DNA of 64,000 nt from positions 21,485,799-21,549,798 of the forward strand of contig NC_090252.1 of the NCBI RefSeq assembly GCF_037325665.1, read 5' to 3'. The position numbers and the translations under genes were made by a program. The notes under the pieces are model-generated. The model was not told where the DNA came from, made no database searches, and worked only from the letters and a program-made list of their open reading frames with translations. The stretch is from Littorina saxatilis. Its lineage: Eukaryota > Mollusca > Gastropoda > Littorinimorpha > Littorinidae. Below are positions 21,382 through 33,640 of this stretch, piece by piece; the first letter of the stretch is position 1; every line of letters starts with the position of its first letter.

Positions 21382-23305
21382 AGATTTTTAATGTGTAAAA
21401 TAATAGTGGTTGAATTAGTTAGCGGATCATGAACAATGCGAGCTATAGCGAGCTTTTCCCAGACCAGGGAACCCCTGTTTTGCACTTGGAGTATTCTCAA
21501 ACAAAAATGAACAATTTTAATGTATAAAACAATATTGGTTGAAATGGTTAGCGGATCACGAAAACTGCGAGCTTTGGCGAGCTTTTCCCAGACATGGAAA
21601 CCCCTGTTTTGCACTTGGAACATTCTCAAACAAAGTTCGATTATTTTCAGATCAATACAATGAGTGTACTCCACACAGGATTTCATCATGAACATCGATG
21701 ATTCTTACATGCTTCGCACGCGTCTTTTGAAACGTTAAATAAGTTTACCGATATATTTAACATAAATGCTTCTTTTAATGTTTGATGAAAATCACTCTAA
21801 CCATTGATCAAATGCAGAGTTATAACGTTATTTTTAATCATTGCCCCAGTTAATATACAGGAATGACAATCTATACATGTGTAACATTGGGTGTGTGAAA
21901 CTTTGTTGCTTACTTTTGTCATTGAACATCTGTTTGATCATAGCTGAATAACGGGAACACTGGTACTACTGCGCGATATTCGAGTCTGGAAACGTAACTT
22001 TGACTGTCTGTGAAAAGTCGCAGTCTGTGCCAATGCCAAAAGCTGAGCTCATTTTCAAAATCAGCTCAAAAAACATAGTTTCAGCAGAATACCCAGCCTG
22101 TTTCTTGCGTGTGTATTTGTTTTAGTTTGTTGTTGTTGAGGGCAATTTAAACGCTTCTCGTGCAGGCTACGTTTTTATTTTACGTTTGTTGTGCAGAAAT
22201 TCGACCCACCGGATCTGACAGAATTAGCAGTGTGCGTAGTCTTGCCACCAGTCGGTGCCACGCCGGTTGGTAGGTATGCTTTGAGTGAAACTGTGCCCTG
22301 GCCGATTTTTTCCTGGCCTCCGGTTGAAGCAAGCGACCACTGTGTGGTTGTTTCTGCAGGATGGAAAATCGCAATGGCGGCGACTTTTGCTTTGTCCTTG
22401 TCATCTACTCTTGTCTCACCACTTCCTATGAATTCAAACTGGCTCTTGTAGCATCTGTATGGCTAACATTGGTTATTGAGACTACGCGTCACGTGACATG
22501 CCACGACAGCTTCCAAACGAGTGTGTTAACATACTTGATCGTCTCGGGGATGTGCTTGTGAAGAACATTATTATTAGGAATTGTTCTCGTCGTATTTATT
22601 TCTCTACCGACCGTACTAATCGTAGTTTAGACAATCAAGCGTACAAAATATGGCAACATCGTATGAATTCCCAGGTCTGTTTCCCATGACCGCGAACTAT
22701 AAGACCAATAGTGTTTAACATCCACTAACACGAAGTGTGTAACCTATTTAGTCCACCTTTGGTCAAGTTTTTCAACAACACAAAAAGAACAATGTGTATG
22801 CCTCAGTTTGATTATATCCTAATCAAGAAGGTGTCAAAGATTTGATAAGCTACATATGAATTACTTGTTTAAAGCCCATGCGGTCTGCCTCAAACGGTTT
22901 ACAGAACGATTTAAATATTCTCATGAAAAAAAGCAGTTCTAACCTTATGGGAACCCACTTGCAATAGTATTTAATAGCATTAAATGACACAGTTCGTTTT
23001 GATGGCTATTTAGCTCGCGTAAACCACACACCTGTCTTCGTGGTTTATCTAACCCCTGAGCCATCGTGAACCCGTGTGATCCACTTTCTTTTTTTTCACA
23101 ATTTCGTCGTCAGTTTGTGATTTCAATGCGACTTGCTGTATCTGCAATAGCACGGTATTGTGTACCACTTAATCTAAAACGCAACAAACAGCTGCGAGTC
23201 ATACGAACTTATTGGTGGCGGTTGGCTTCAAAGACTCAAGCGCAATGCAGAAAATGCGTCTGCTTGGGAAACACAACCTTTAGTGACCGGCTTCTGGGCT
23301 CCCTT
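21382..23305. other. Intron, little recognised
   Basis: 21395-21480 and 21505-21640 are a diverged tandem pair (GTTAGCGGATCA(C/T)GAA, GAGCTTTTCCCAGAC, CCCCTGTTTTGCACTTGGA). 22190-22400 is more GC-rich than its surroundings and open on both strands but has no recognised domain. Confidence 0.5.
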
Positions 23306-24150
23306 TTTATATTTAGTCAAGTTTTCACTAAATATTTTAACATCGAGGGGGAATCGAAACGAGGGTCGTGGTGTATGTGCGTGTGTGCGTGCGTGTGTGC
23401 GTGCGTGCGTGTGTGCGTGTGTGTGTGTAGAGCGATTCAGACTAAACTACTGGACCGATCTTTATGAAATTTGACATGAGAGTTCCTGGGTATAAAATCC
23501 CCATACGTTTTTTTCATTTTTTTGATAAATGTCTTTGATGACGTCATATCCGGCTTTTCGTGAAAGTTGAGGCGGCACTGTCACGCCCTCATTTTTCAAC
23601 CAAATTGGTTGAAATTTTGGTCAAGTAATCTTCGACGAAGCCCGGTATTGCATTTCAGCTTGGTGGCTTAAAAATTAATTAATGACTTTGGTCATTAAAA
23701 ATCTGAAAATTGTAAAAAAAAAATAAAAATTTATAAAACGATCCAAATTTACGTTTATCTTATTTTCCATCATTTGCTGATTCAAAAAACATATAAATAT
23801 GTTATATTCGGATTAAAAACAAGCTCTGAAAATTAAATATATAAAAATTATTATCAAAATTAAATTGTCCAAATCATTTTAAAAACACTTTCATCTTATT
23901 CCTTGTCGGTTCCTGATTCCAAAAACATATAGATATTATATGCTTGGATTAAAAACACGCTCAGAAAGTTAAAACAAAGAGAGGTACAGAAAAGCGTGCC
24001 ATCCTTCTTAGCGCAACTACTACCCCGCTCTTCTTGTCAATTTCACTGCCTTTGCCATGAGCGGTGGACTGACGATGCTACGAGTATACGCTCTTGCTGA
24101 AAAATGGCAGCTACTTGACTAAATATTGTATTTTCGCCTTACGCGACTTG
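23306..24150 (+). repeat. 870-base interspersed repeat, tandem copy 1
   Basis: Starts TATATTTAGTCAAGTTTT, a hairpin-forming end (ATTTAGTCAA and TTGACTAAAT), then CATCGAGGGGGAATCGAAAC and a GT/GC-rich microsatellite about 90 bases in, GAGCGATTCAGACTAAACTA, an AT-rich middle, and an end CTTGACTAAATATTGTATTT followed by TCGCCTTACGCGACTTG. This copy lacks about 55 bases near its 3' end. No open frame. Its end joins copy 2 with no spacer. Confidence 0.88.
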
Positions 24151-25657
24151 TTATATTTAGTCAAGTTTTGACTAAATATTTTAACATCGAGGGGGAATCA
24201 AAACGAGGGTCGTGGTGTATGTGCGTGTGTGTGTGTGTGTGTGTGTGTCTGTGTGTAGAGCGATTCAGACTAAACTACTGGACCGATCTTTATGAAATTT
24301 GACATGAGAGTTCCTGGGTATGAAATCCCCGAACGTGTTTTTCATTTTTTTGATAAATGTCTTTGATGACTTCATATCTGGCTTTTTGTGAAAGTTGAGG
24401 CACACCCTCATTTTTCAACCAAATTGATTGAAATTTTTGTCAAGCAATCTTCGACGAAGCTCGGACTTCAATATTGCATTTCAGCTTGGTGGCTTAAAAA
24501 TTAATTAATGACTTTGGTCATTAAAAATCTGAAAATTGTAAAAAAAAAAAAAAAAAATTATAAAACGATCCAAATTTACGTTTATCTTATTCTCCATCAT
24601 TTGCTGATTCCAAAAACATATAAATATGTTATATTCAGATTAAAACCAAGCTCTGAAAATTAAATATATAAAAATTATTATCAAAATTAAATTGTCCAAA
24701 TCAATTTAAAAACACGTTCATCTTATGCCTTGTCGGTTCCTGATTCCAAAAACATATAAATATGATATGTTTGGATTAAAAACACGCTCAGAAAGTTAAA
24801 ACAAAGAGAGGTACAGAAAAGCGTGCTATCCTTCTTAGCACAACTACTACCCCGCTCTTCTTGCCAATTTCACTGCCTTTGCAAGTTTCAAGTTTTATTT
24901 ATTCCAATAAAACCCCGTGAGGGTACATGGAAAATTAAAAACACAATAAAAACACATTTCATTCAACACCAAATAAAAGGAACTAAAACAAAAAGAAATC
25001 AGACTATGTACAGAAAAGGGAGTTGAGGGGTGAGGGAGAGCAAAAACAATACAAGAAACAATTCAACAATAATAATAATAATAAATAATAATAATAATAA
25101 TAATGATAATAATAATACAAAAAATAATAAAACATTACAAGTGCAAAGTGATTACATACATTTCTTTACTATGGGAAAAGGGGGGAAGGGGGGGGGGGGG
25201 GTGATGGATGGGTTAACATAAGGACAAAAATACTATTACAAACAACACAAAACAGATAACGGAGTATAAAGCTAAAAGAGAATTAAATTTTACTCGCTTC
25301 TCAAACAGTCCATGACAAGTGTCATGAACTTTGCGAGTTTTAGCAATAAACTCTTTTTTGTAGTGGAAAAAAGCTCTCTGAATTTAACTGAATTGGGGCG
25401 GGCATAATAATAGCACCGTAACAACTGTTTTCTATAATTGGTAAAGAAAGGACATACAAAAATATAATGGAACTCGTCCCCAAGGTCACCTGATGAACAT
25501 TTGTGACAGATTCTGTCTTGTCTGGGAATGCCATGAGCGGTGGACTGACGATGCTACGAGTATACGGTCTTGCTGAAAAATGGCATTGCGTTCAGTTTCA
25601 TTCTGTGAGTTCGACAGCTACTTGACTAAATATTGTATTTTCGCCTTACGCGACTTG
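24151..25657 (+). repeat. 870-base interspersed repeat, tandem copy 2, with a LINE insertion
   Basis: Same sequence and orientation as copy 1, starting immediately after GCGACTTG. The microsatellite is a longer, purer GT run (24224-24255). The copy is interrupted at 24883-25531 by a truncated LINE and then resumes exactly. This is the middle of three head-to-tail copies. Confidence 0.88.
24883..25531 (-). mobile_element. LINE 3' end inserted in a copy of the 870-base repeat
   Basis: It interrupts the second tandem copy between CACTGCCTTTGC and CATGAGCGGTGG, sequences that adjoin in the other copies. On the minus strand it encodes RQDRICHKCSSGDLGDEFHY followed by IFVCPFFTNYRKQLL and ends ...MDCLRSE before a stop near 25290: the C-terminal zinc-finger-like end of a LINE protein. 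The 3' untranslated part holds an ATT/AAT run (25065-25130), a G-run at 25187 and a TTTATTT-type tail. It is strongly 5'-truncated. Target duplication is at most TGC. Confidence 0.75.
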
Positions 25658-26525
25658 TTTATATTTAGTCAAGTTTTGACTAAATATTTTAACATCGAGG
25701 GGGAATCGAGACGAGGGTCGTGGTGTATGTGCGTGCGTGTATGTGTGTGTCTGTGTGTGTGTGTGTAGAGCGATTCAGACTAAACTACTGGACCGATCTT
25801 TATGAATTTTGACATGAGAGTTCCTGGGTAAGAAATCCCCGAATATTTTTTTCATTTTTTTGATAAATGTCTTTGATGACGTCATATCCGGCTTTTCGTG
25901 AAAGTTGAGGCGGCACTGTCACGCCCTCATTTTTCAAACAAATTGGTGGAAAGTTTGGTCAAGTAATCTTCGACGAAGCCCGGACTTCGGTATTGCATTT
26001 CAGCTTGGTGGCTTAAAAATTAATTAATGACTTTGGTCATTAAAAATCTGAAAATTGTAAAAAAAATTAAAAATTTATAAAACGATCCAAATTTACGTTT
26101 ATCTTATTCTATATCATTTGCTGATTCCAAAAACATATAAATATGTTATATTCGGATTAAAAACAAGCTCTGAAAATTAAATATATAAAAATTATTATCA
26201 AAATTAAATTGTCCAAATCAATTTAAAAACACTTTCATCTTATTCCTTGTCGGTTCCTGATTCCAAAAACATATAGATATGATATGTTTGGATTAAAAAC
26301 ACGCTCAGAAAGTTTAAACAAAGAGAGGTACAGAAAAGCGTGCTATCCTTCTTAGCGCAACTACTACCCCGCTCTTCTTGTCAATTTCACTGCCTTTGCC
26401 ATGAGCGGTGGACTGACGATGCTACGAGTATACGGTCTTGCTGAAAAATGGTATTGCGTTCAGTTTCATTCTGTGAGTTCGACAGCTACTTGACTAAATA
26501 TTGTATTTTTGCCTTACGCGACTTG
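25658..26525 (+). repeat. 870-base interspersed repeat, tandem copy 3
   Basis: Complete copy of about 868 bases from TTTATATTTAGTCAAG to GCCTTACGCGACTTG. Microsatellite at about 25725-25767. It ends at unrelated intron sequence (TTTAAACTTTCAAAAC). The three copies lie in the host intron between 26929 and 20073, opposite to the sense of the gene. Confidence 0.88.
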
Positions 26526-26928
26526 TTTAAACTTTCAAAACTTCGAATTCTACTGATCTTGTCTTGAGGAAAAAAGAATTCTATTATGATTCAAGAATGT
26601 GTCAATGTATTATTTAGATTTTAAAAGTTAGGTCTAGTGCCAAAACGAGGCGTCCACTTTTTGCCACGCAAAAAATAAATAATCTTTGAAAAATGCTCAC
26701 TCTTTACTGAGGGCACCTCAGATGTTCTCAAGCAGTGAGTGTTTAAACGAAAGGGTGTTTGTACTGTGTGTAAAAGCATGACAGTGTCTGTATGTGACCA
26801 GAAACTGATGGTTTACATGAAGCTGAGTGTGCCTTTAAGGACCACCCGGTACCCAGGAATGAAAGTGTTGATAAATAAACGTTTTACTTTCAAACAACCG
26901 ACAAGCATATACTGTTTGTGTACATTAC

Positions 26929-27116
26929 CTGAGTAGCCTCTGTGGTCCACTTCCATGTTGCCGAGGAACATGTCACCACAAAGCAGAGAGAAGGGTTTAT
27001 AACTGATTGGTTGCGCCCCATTCTTAGAATATCCACGTGATATTTCCAGAACGTCTATTCCATTTTCCACTAGCTCTGAGATCGTGTGATGCTGGTCTCT
27101 CTTGCAAGTCATCGAT
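26929..27116 (-). CDS. Exon, CUB domain middle part
   Basis: Acceptor CAATCTTGCAG, donor CTCAG/GTAATG, phase 2 to phase 1 (188 bases). It contains the third CUB cysteine in SMTCKRD, then [11 protein letters not shown] (the D-x-L-x-I-x-x-G strand of CUB domains) and the fourth cysteine in FSLLCGDMF. The stretch between cysteines is longer than in a compact 110-residue CUB domain, so this CUB has an insertion. Confidence 0.8.
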
Positions 27117-27165
27117 CTGCAAGATTGTTAAGTCACAAAGCTATGGAATTGACTGAACAACGTCA

Positions 27166-27167
<2 letters not shown>

Positions 27168-27229
<62 letters not shown>

Positions 27230-27247
27230 CGTGTGTGTGTGTGTGTG

Positions 27248-27295
<48 letters not shown>

Positions 27296-27296
27296 C
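27168..27296. repeat. GT microsatellite filling a short host intron
   Basis: (GT)n with a few CG/CAT interruptions, about 128 bases. It makes up nearly half of the 297-base intron 27117-27413. In the transcript (minus strand) it reads as CA repeats. Confidence 0.95.
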
Positions 27297-27413
27297 GTGA
27301 ATGTGTAAATGTGTTCTGTTTTCGTGCGCTTGCATGTGTGGTTGTGCGAGCGTGTATTCGTTAGTCCGTGACAAATGAATTGATGTGTCGGTCTGGCTTT
27401 TTGTCCATCTTAC

Positions 27414-27588
27414 TTTTCGTCTGCATCTCCTTTCCTGGTGGAGAGATCTGTGATGAACAAGTCCAGCTTGGGGAAATTCAGCAAGTACCACGTGCAGTCA
27501 ATTCCCTCCGGGTAGTGTTGGGGGTAATTGGGACTTGCAACATGACCGTACTGGAGACCGGCTGTAGCGTGGACAGTGTATCCACAAC
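27414..27588 (-). CDS. Exon, CUB domain first part
   Basis: Acceptor TTTTATTTAG, donor GAAAA/GTAAGA, phase 1 to phase 2 (175 bases). It encodes CGYTVHATAGLQYGHVASPN followed by YP-x-x-YPEGIDCTWYL, the standard CUB opening: C-G, then G-x-x-x-SPNYPxxYP, then C-x-W. The next intron is only 297 bases and is filled largely by a CA repeat (transcript sense). Confidence 0.87.
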
Positions 27589-27837
27589 CTAAATAAAAAC
27601 AGAATCATGGTTAGACTCGGAGATAAGTGACCTTTGACATCACCTTTTCAATTATGACGTGATGGATTGAACTTCTGACGGGCCTTCGGCCCTGAATTGC
27701 ATTAAAAAAAATCGTTTCCTTGTGGACGATTGTGCTTACTGTTGCACTACCAAATTAATGACACAAACAATTTTTGGTGGCTACTTAATTGCCAAACAAG
27801 CAATGTTTTGTTGGTGCTCGGGGTGCATATATATAGG

Positions 27838-27974
27838 TTACGCACTCCGAGTTCTAAATATCGTGCATATTTTCCCTAGGGTAGATTTTCAGTTATAACC
27901 GAGCCTCTGGCGAGGTAAAACCTGAAAATCTACCCCAGGGAAAATATGCACGATATTTAGTACGAGGTGTGTAA
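27838..27974. repeat. Foldback element, 137 bases
   Basis: TAAATATCGTGCATATTTTC-CCTAGGGTAGATTTTCAG and its complement at 27921-27960, with weaker outer arms ACGCACTCCGAG and CGAGGTGTGTAA. The centre is GTTATAACCGAGCCTCTGGC-GAGG. It lies in the host intron upstream (in gene sense) of the LINE side and has no coding capacity. Confidence 0.8.
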
Positions 27975-28341
27975 GCTTTTTATCCCATTACTCCGACGTT
28001 TTCATTAAAACAAAAACCACCACTTTTTGACACAAACTCTGCGAGTGCCTATTTTCTGCTGGCCAAACCTTCAGCGACCGTAAATCGTGTCATCAAATTC
28101 ATGTGCGAAACGAGTCCCCTTTTGTCTTTTTGGTAAATGCACCATAAAACGTCTGCAAACGACAGATCTGCAACAGACGACGGATCTGCAGCAGACGACA
28201 GATGGGACAGCCTTGTTCTGTTGAACCAGATTTAGCAATCACAGCTCTAAAAGCGATAGCAACTGAACAAAAACTGTAAGCATACTGTTTGAGATTAGAT
28301 CAGACATCAAGCTAGAGAGAGCCAGGGATCGGGACAACAAA

Positions 28342-28935
28342 TTGACACGGTTCTTGACCGGACGGAGATTTGTCTTTGTCTCCATACCGGCCACCCCCCT
28401 TGAACGGACTATCAAAATAAGCATTTTTACGGCCAAACTGTTCCACAAGGATCAAAGGATAACCAAGAAGATCCCCGTGTGCTCCATTTGTCTCGCCAGC
28501 GGGCACCACCGCACGGCGTGCACAGCTGAGGTTGTGTGTTTCTCCTGCAAACTCCCGGGCCACAGAAGGGGTGACCCGACTTGCACGCTCGAAAGTGCCC
28601 AAGCAGAAGCATCCTTCGTGCGACCTACCGAGACTGACCAAAACCGAGCACCCAGTGGTGCCAGCAGTGCTGGTGGTGGGCGTGGGGGTTCCTCTGGGAA
28701 GAAAGGCGCCCTCGCCCAGCGCGGCCGCCAGCCCTTGATCCTTGACACGATCCAGACCCAGAGAAGTCGGTCAGCGTCCTCCAAACGACTGAGGTCCGAA
28801 GACAGCCCGGATGTGGCCAGCAAACTGCGGAAACTAGCTTCTGAGACCTCGGAGACAAGAAGCAAAGAGACAGAGTACAAAGATTCCGTAGAGGATTATT
28901 TCGACGAGGATATGGCGAATGAGAAGGGCGACTGA
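28342..28935 (+). pseudogene. LINE ORF1, zinc-knuckle protein
   Basis: About 198 codons. Two CCHC knuckles: CSICLASGHHRTAC (C-x2-C-x4-H-x4-C) and CFSCKLPGHRRGDPTC (C-x2-C-x4-H-x6-C), near residues 51-85. The tail is rich in G, S, R and E and ends with an acidic patch. Such proteins coat the LINE RNA. The open frame continues upstream of the first methionine to about 28320, so the true start is probably lost. Stop TGA at 28933-28935, 77 bases before the ORF2 start. GC-rich codons contrast with ORF2. Confidence 0.8.
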
Positions 28936-29009
28936 GGACTCGCTCACCTTTCCTACCGTACCTTGACGGCTCAGCATGTTTCACGGACATACCCCTATTC
29001 TCTACGATT

Positions 29010-31500
29010 ATGGCTGATTTAAAAGTGGCATCCTTGAATGTTCATGGAATGAGAAATACAAAGAAAAGAAAAGGTCTTATTCGACTGTTTAAAGAGAAAA
29101 AGTTTGACATTATATGTTTACAGGAGACCTATATTTCACAAGATGTTAGTTCCACGTGGAAATTAGACTGGGGTGGAGAAATCTTTTTTTCAGAAGGAAC
29201 AAACCATAGCCTAGGACAAGTGATTTTGGTGAGAAAGGGACTATTGTATTCAGTTGTTCCTATTATTAAAAAAAGAGAGTGCTGGCTGTGACTGCTAAAA
29301 CGGACAGTGGTGATATCTCGATCTATAATGTATATGCACCAAACCCAGTAGTTGAGAAAATATAGTTTTTTAACGAGTTAAAAAGAGAAGTGGCTGGGTC
29401 GCTCGTTGAGAAAGTTATGGTTTGTGGAGATTTTAACAGTGTAGTAAATAATGAATTGGATATTGTAAGTGGTGCAGCACATACACTGAAAGAAGTTACA
29501 GCGTTTAATACGTTTATACATTCCTGTACATTAAATGATGCATGGAGGTTATCTAATGCAGAAGGAAAAGAGTTTTCCTGGTCAAGGAACTCTGACTGGG
29601 TGGCGAGAAGAATTGATTATATTTTTATAAGTGATGGAATTGTAAACAATTGTCAAGAATGTAATATGTTTTCGGTTCCATACTCCGATCACATATGCGT
29701 CTACACAGTAATACAGTGCTCAGAGGTCCTGGATTTTGGAAGTTTAATAATGAGTTATTACATGATCTGCAATATGTACAATTTATGAATTCGGCTATAG
29801 AAGAGTTTATGCGTGAGCAAGAACAAACGGATGTCCAGTTAAAATGGGAATTGCTGAAGAGACAAATACGAGATGAGAGTATAGAATATAGTAAAAGTAA
29901 AGCAATGAAAAGAAAAAAAATGATAAACTAAGTCTATATACAAAATTAAACGATTGTGATTTGAACCTAAGTCATGAACCTTTGAATGAATTATTGCAGA
30001 AAAGACGACACAAGATTCGCTTACAGTTAGAAATACATGAACAGATTAGAACAAAAAGTGCCATGATTAGATCACGAATAAAATGGATTGCGAAAGGGGA
30101 AAAAAATACGAAGTTCTTTCTTAATTTAGAAAAGAGTAGAGGGAATTCGAAGGTTATGAGTGTTTTGACCACAGAAGACGGAAATGTACTAACGGACCAA
30201 ACACGCATTTTGGAAGCTCAGAGAGAGCATTTTTTTTAAATGTTATAAGAAAAAAGTTCCGAAAGAAGGTCTTTTTGGAAGAGTTGATACGTTTATTGAG
30301 GGAGATGAAGTACCTCAATTAAATGATTTAGAGAGAGATAGTTGTGAAGGACTAATTACAGTAGAAGAAGCGGCTAGAGCCCTGATGACATTAAATAACG
30401 GCTCGGCACCAGGATTAGATGGATTAACGGTGGAATTTTATAAATGTTTTTGGGTGAAATTGAAAAATGTTATTGTGAATTCGTATAATTATGCATTTGA
30501 GAAAGGGAACCTATCATATTCTCAATCCGCAGGAGTAATAACCTTAATACACAAAGGAAAAGAACTCCCAAGAGAAAATTTGAATAACTGGAGGCCAATC
30601 ACGTTAACAAATGCTGACTATAAAGTGTTGGCTAAATGTTTAGCGTTAAGAATGCAAAGTGTAGTTGACAGCATCATACAGCCTGACCAGGTTGCTTTTT
30701 TAAAGGGGCGGGACATAGCGTCCCTACTGAGAATGGTTGACGACGTGGTATACAGTGCTCAACAAAATGATATACCTGGAATCATGCTTGCTGTTGATTT
30801 TAAGAAAGCTTTTGATTCGATATCGCAAGAGTACATGACGTATGTGTTTTCCAAGTTTGGGTTTGGCAACGAATTTGTCAGATGGGTAGAGATATTAATG
30901 AAAGAAAGCTGGAGCTGCATTGGATACGGTGGGTGGCTTAGCGAAGAAATTAGGATAGAAGGCGGGATTAGACAGGGATGCTGTTTTTCTCCTTTGGCCT
31001 TCATACTCGGTATTGAATTATTAGCCATTAAAATGAGAGGGAAAAACGGAGTTCATGGTATACCAATTAATAAAAGTGAAGATATTTATGCATTGTTGAA
31101 AATAGCGCTATATGCGGATGACGTGACACTGTTTTTACGAGACAGAGACGATATTAAACTTGCTTTAGACATTTTAAAACAGTTTGCAAGTATCTCCGGT
31201 CTTGAGATAAATACAAGAAAGACAGAAGCAATGTGGTTGGGATCGAGCATAGCGAGGGGTGAGTTATGTTTTGACTTAAATTGGAAAAATAAAATAAAGC
31301 TATTGGGTATATTTTTCTGTAATAGTGTACCCGCATCAAACCTCTCAGAAAACTGGGAAAGCCGTATTGAAAACATGAGCCGAGTCATAAGCACGTGGCA
31401 TAGAAGGAATCTTGGATATTTAGGCAAAATTTGTATTATAAATAGTTTTCTCGTTCCACAATTAGTTTACGTAATGAGAGTAATTAATTTATCAGAGAAG
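29010..31500 (+). pseudogene. LINE ORF2, endonuclease and reverse transcriptase (5' part)
   Basis: Starts MADLKVASLNVHGMRNTKKR, the opening of an apurinic-type endonuclease; LQETYIS, MVCGDFNS, IDYIFIS and SDH follow. Reverse transcriptase motifs: GSAPGLDGLTVEFYK, NWRPITL, AVDFKKAFDS, GIRQGCCFSPL and YADDV at 31111-31125, with all catalytic aspartates present. Breaks: a frameshift in the A-run near 29270-29280, a TAG at 29363-29365, and frameshifts near 29710, 29925 and 30235. From 30240 to 31500 the frame is open. The protein would break DNA and copy the LINE RNA at the nick; this copy cannot. Confidence 0.85.
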
Positions 31501-31502
31501 GT

Positions 31503-32437
31503 CACGCCGTGGATGGTGGCACGCCTAGTTTTTTCCACCGCAGGAACAACACCCAATTCGTTCCCCCGCAAGACGAACAACATGGTAGGTGTCTCCAAAT
31601 TAATGCCTTAAAATAGTATATAACCAGACTTTCTAGTATTGAAGTTTATATCATACTGTTCGGTACTTTATTTTGCATTGGATCAGCTAGTTGTCTTACC
31701 ATTTACACTCTCGTGTACTACATAAGAGAAGAAATGTCATCAAGACAAGTCAGAAATACTGTCTCCCACGTTAACAAATGATGAACTAACACAAAGCACG
31801 GTCAACAGAAGGGCTTAAATCTTTTTGCTGGTCAAAGTCAAACTACTTGTGGATACTGCTCTTCATTTTTAAGTTTAAGCTTACCTTAGTTTAGACTCAC
31901 GATCGGTTCAAAGATCAACAGTAAAATTTGACGGGGTAAGATCCCCCGCAGCTTGGTCAAAAATGCGGGGGACCTTATCTGGTGCCTGCGGGGGACCTTA
32001 CCCACTGAGAATCGAGTACCACAAAATAACGCTAGATTAGAGCAGCTTATCCACGATGCTGGTGCCCAAAAACGCGCATACAAGGCTGCAAGGTATCGAA
32101 GATTAAACTGTGAGTATTAATTAAAATAGTGCTTTAAATGGTAGTTCTTGGTTAATTTGTACGAAATTGAGACCTCTCTGTATAATTTTCACGGACTTCG
32201 GCAGAAAATCGAACGCCACTGTTCACGAGTACACAACAAGACATAAATTACATATTATACATATAGCCTAGGCAATTCTGCTTTAGAATATCTATACTTA
32301 ATAATGTGATTTGCCACAACGTACCTTCACAGGGCAATTCCTTTGCGAGATAACAATTTTGCTTCCGCGTGCGGGGGAACGAATTGGGTGTTGTTCCTGC
32401 GGTGGACAAAACTAGGCGTGCCACCATCCACGGCGTG
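31503..32437. mobile_element. Non-autonomous DNA transposon (MITE), 935 bases, inside the LINE
   Basis: Terminal inverted repeats of about 68 bases: the left end begins CACGCCGTGGATGGTGGCAC, and the right end is its reverse complement, ending at 32437. The pair differs at only a few places. Both sides carry the 5-base target duplication AAGGT (31498-31502 and 32438-32442). Inside, near 31930-32010, are further inverted G/C-rich motifs (CCCCCGCA and its complement). No transposase is present. The superfamily is not clear; a 5-base duplication with long inverted repeats does not match a family I can name with confidence. Confidence 0.88.
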
Positions 32438-33640
32438 AAGGTGTTAAACAGAGTTACCACAATGTTGTACCACTTTTTGTGGAAAAGAAAAACTACCAAC
32501 AAAAAAGCATTTGAAAAAGTTAAAAGGTGTGTGTTAAAAGCTGATTTTGAAAAAGGAGGGTTGTGTATGCCCGACATTAAAACGATGCAGCAATCGTTTC
32601 TGCTGGAATGGATAAGAAAGCTACATACGGCTACTGATACGGAAAAATGGTCATTCATCCCAATAGCGCAGTTTTCTCAACTGGGTAGAGACCTGACTTG
32701 TTTTCATGCCAAAGTAAAATGGAAGCAATTTAAAAAAGAACATGTTAATTTGGCCCCTTTTTGGGAGGAGGCCCTAAAAGTCTGGACAGAGAATAACACC
32801 CACACAGAAATAGAGAACCCACTGTTGGTAACAGTCTGGAATAATAAAAACATTATGTGTCGAAATAATGTGTTATTTTTTAAGAAATGGACTAAATGTG
32901 GGATCGCATTAGTTGGTGATATATGTGTTAATAACAGGCTGTTATCCCTAGAACAGATTAAAGTGAAAGTGGGTACTTATCCTTCACTGATGTTAGAGTA
33001 TAATGTGGTAAAGACTGCTGTTACCTCGTTTATGAAAAGATATCCGGCGTATATGCTCATGCAATCCAGTGAAAACAACGCTCTGCTTTTCGACCATAAA
33101 GAGTTATTTACAGCACGTTCTTATAGATTACATTTAATAAGTAAAACTGAACACAACCCTTGTTGTCTGAATTTCTGGATGCATAAGTTTAATATAGAAA
33201 TAACTAAATGGCATTGGCTCATCGTAAGGAATGTATCAAAAGAATCAAGACTGAGAGAACTGCACTGGAAGATACTGCATAACATATATCCGACTAATAT
33301 TTTGCTGTGTAAAATGGGAATTAGAATGAATAACAAATGCTCATTCTGTCCAGATAAGATTGATTTTGTGGAACATTTCTTTTATGAATGTTCTGCTATA
33401 CATCCAATTTGGGAAAGAATAACCAATAAGGTATTTCAGCAGTATAATGTTAATATAGAAATTGATGTTCAAACAGCACTGTTAGGATACATGAAAACAC
33501 CTGGTATGTCAAACAATTTAGTAAACTATATCAATTTACTTATTATTGTGGCAAAAATGTGTGTGGGAAAATTCAAATACGGGAAACCAATAGAAATTGT
33601 GTGCATGTTTAATTCAGAGTTAGATTTGCGACACATATAG
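32438..33640 (+). pseudogene. LINE ORF2, C-terminal part after the insertion
   Basis: Open from 32438 to a TAG at 33638. It continues the frame of ...RVINLSEK at 31500 as VLNRVTTMLYHFLWKRKTTN, a typical LINE thumb region. The end carries a zinc-finger-like motif CSFCPDKIDFVEHFFYEC (about 33338-33394), found after the reverse transcriptase in Tx1/L1-type LINEs. With the 935-base insert and one copy of its AAGGT duplication removed, the frame is exactly restored. Frames reading into the insert at its left and right ends are artefacts of the insertion. Confidence 0.85.

Noticed and set aside
22180-22460. A coding exon (open on both strands, GC-rich)
   Set aside because: No domain or matching splice phase with the host gene; open frames on both strands point to composition only.
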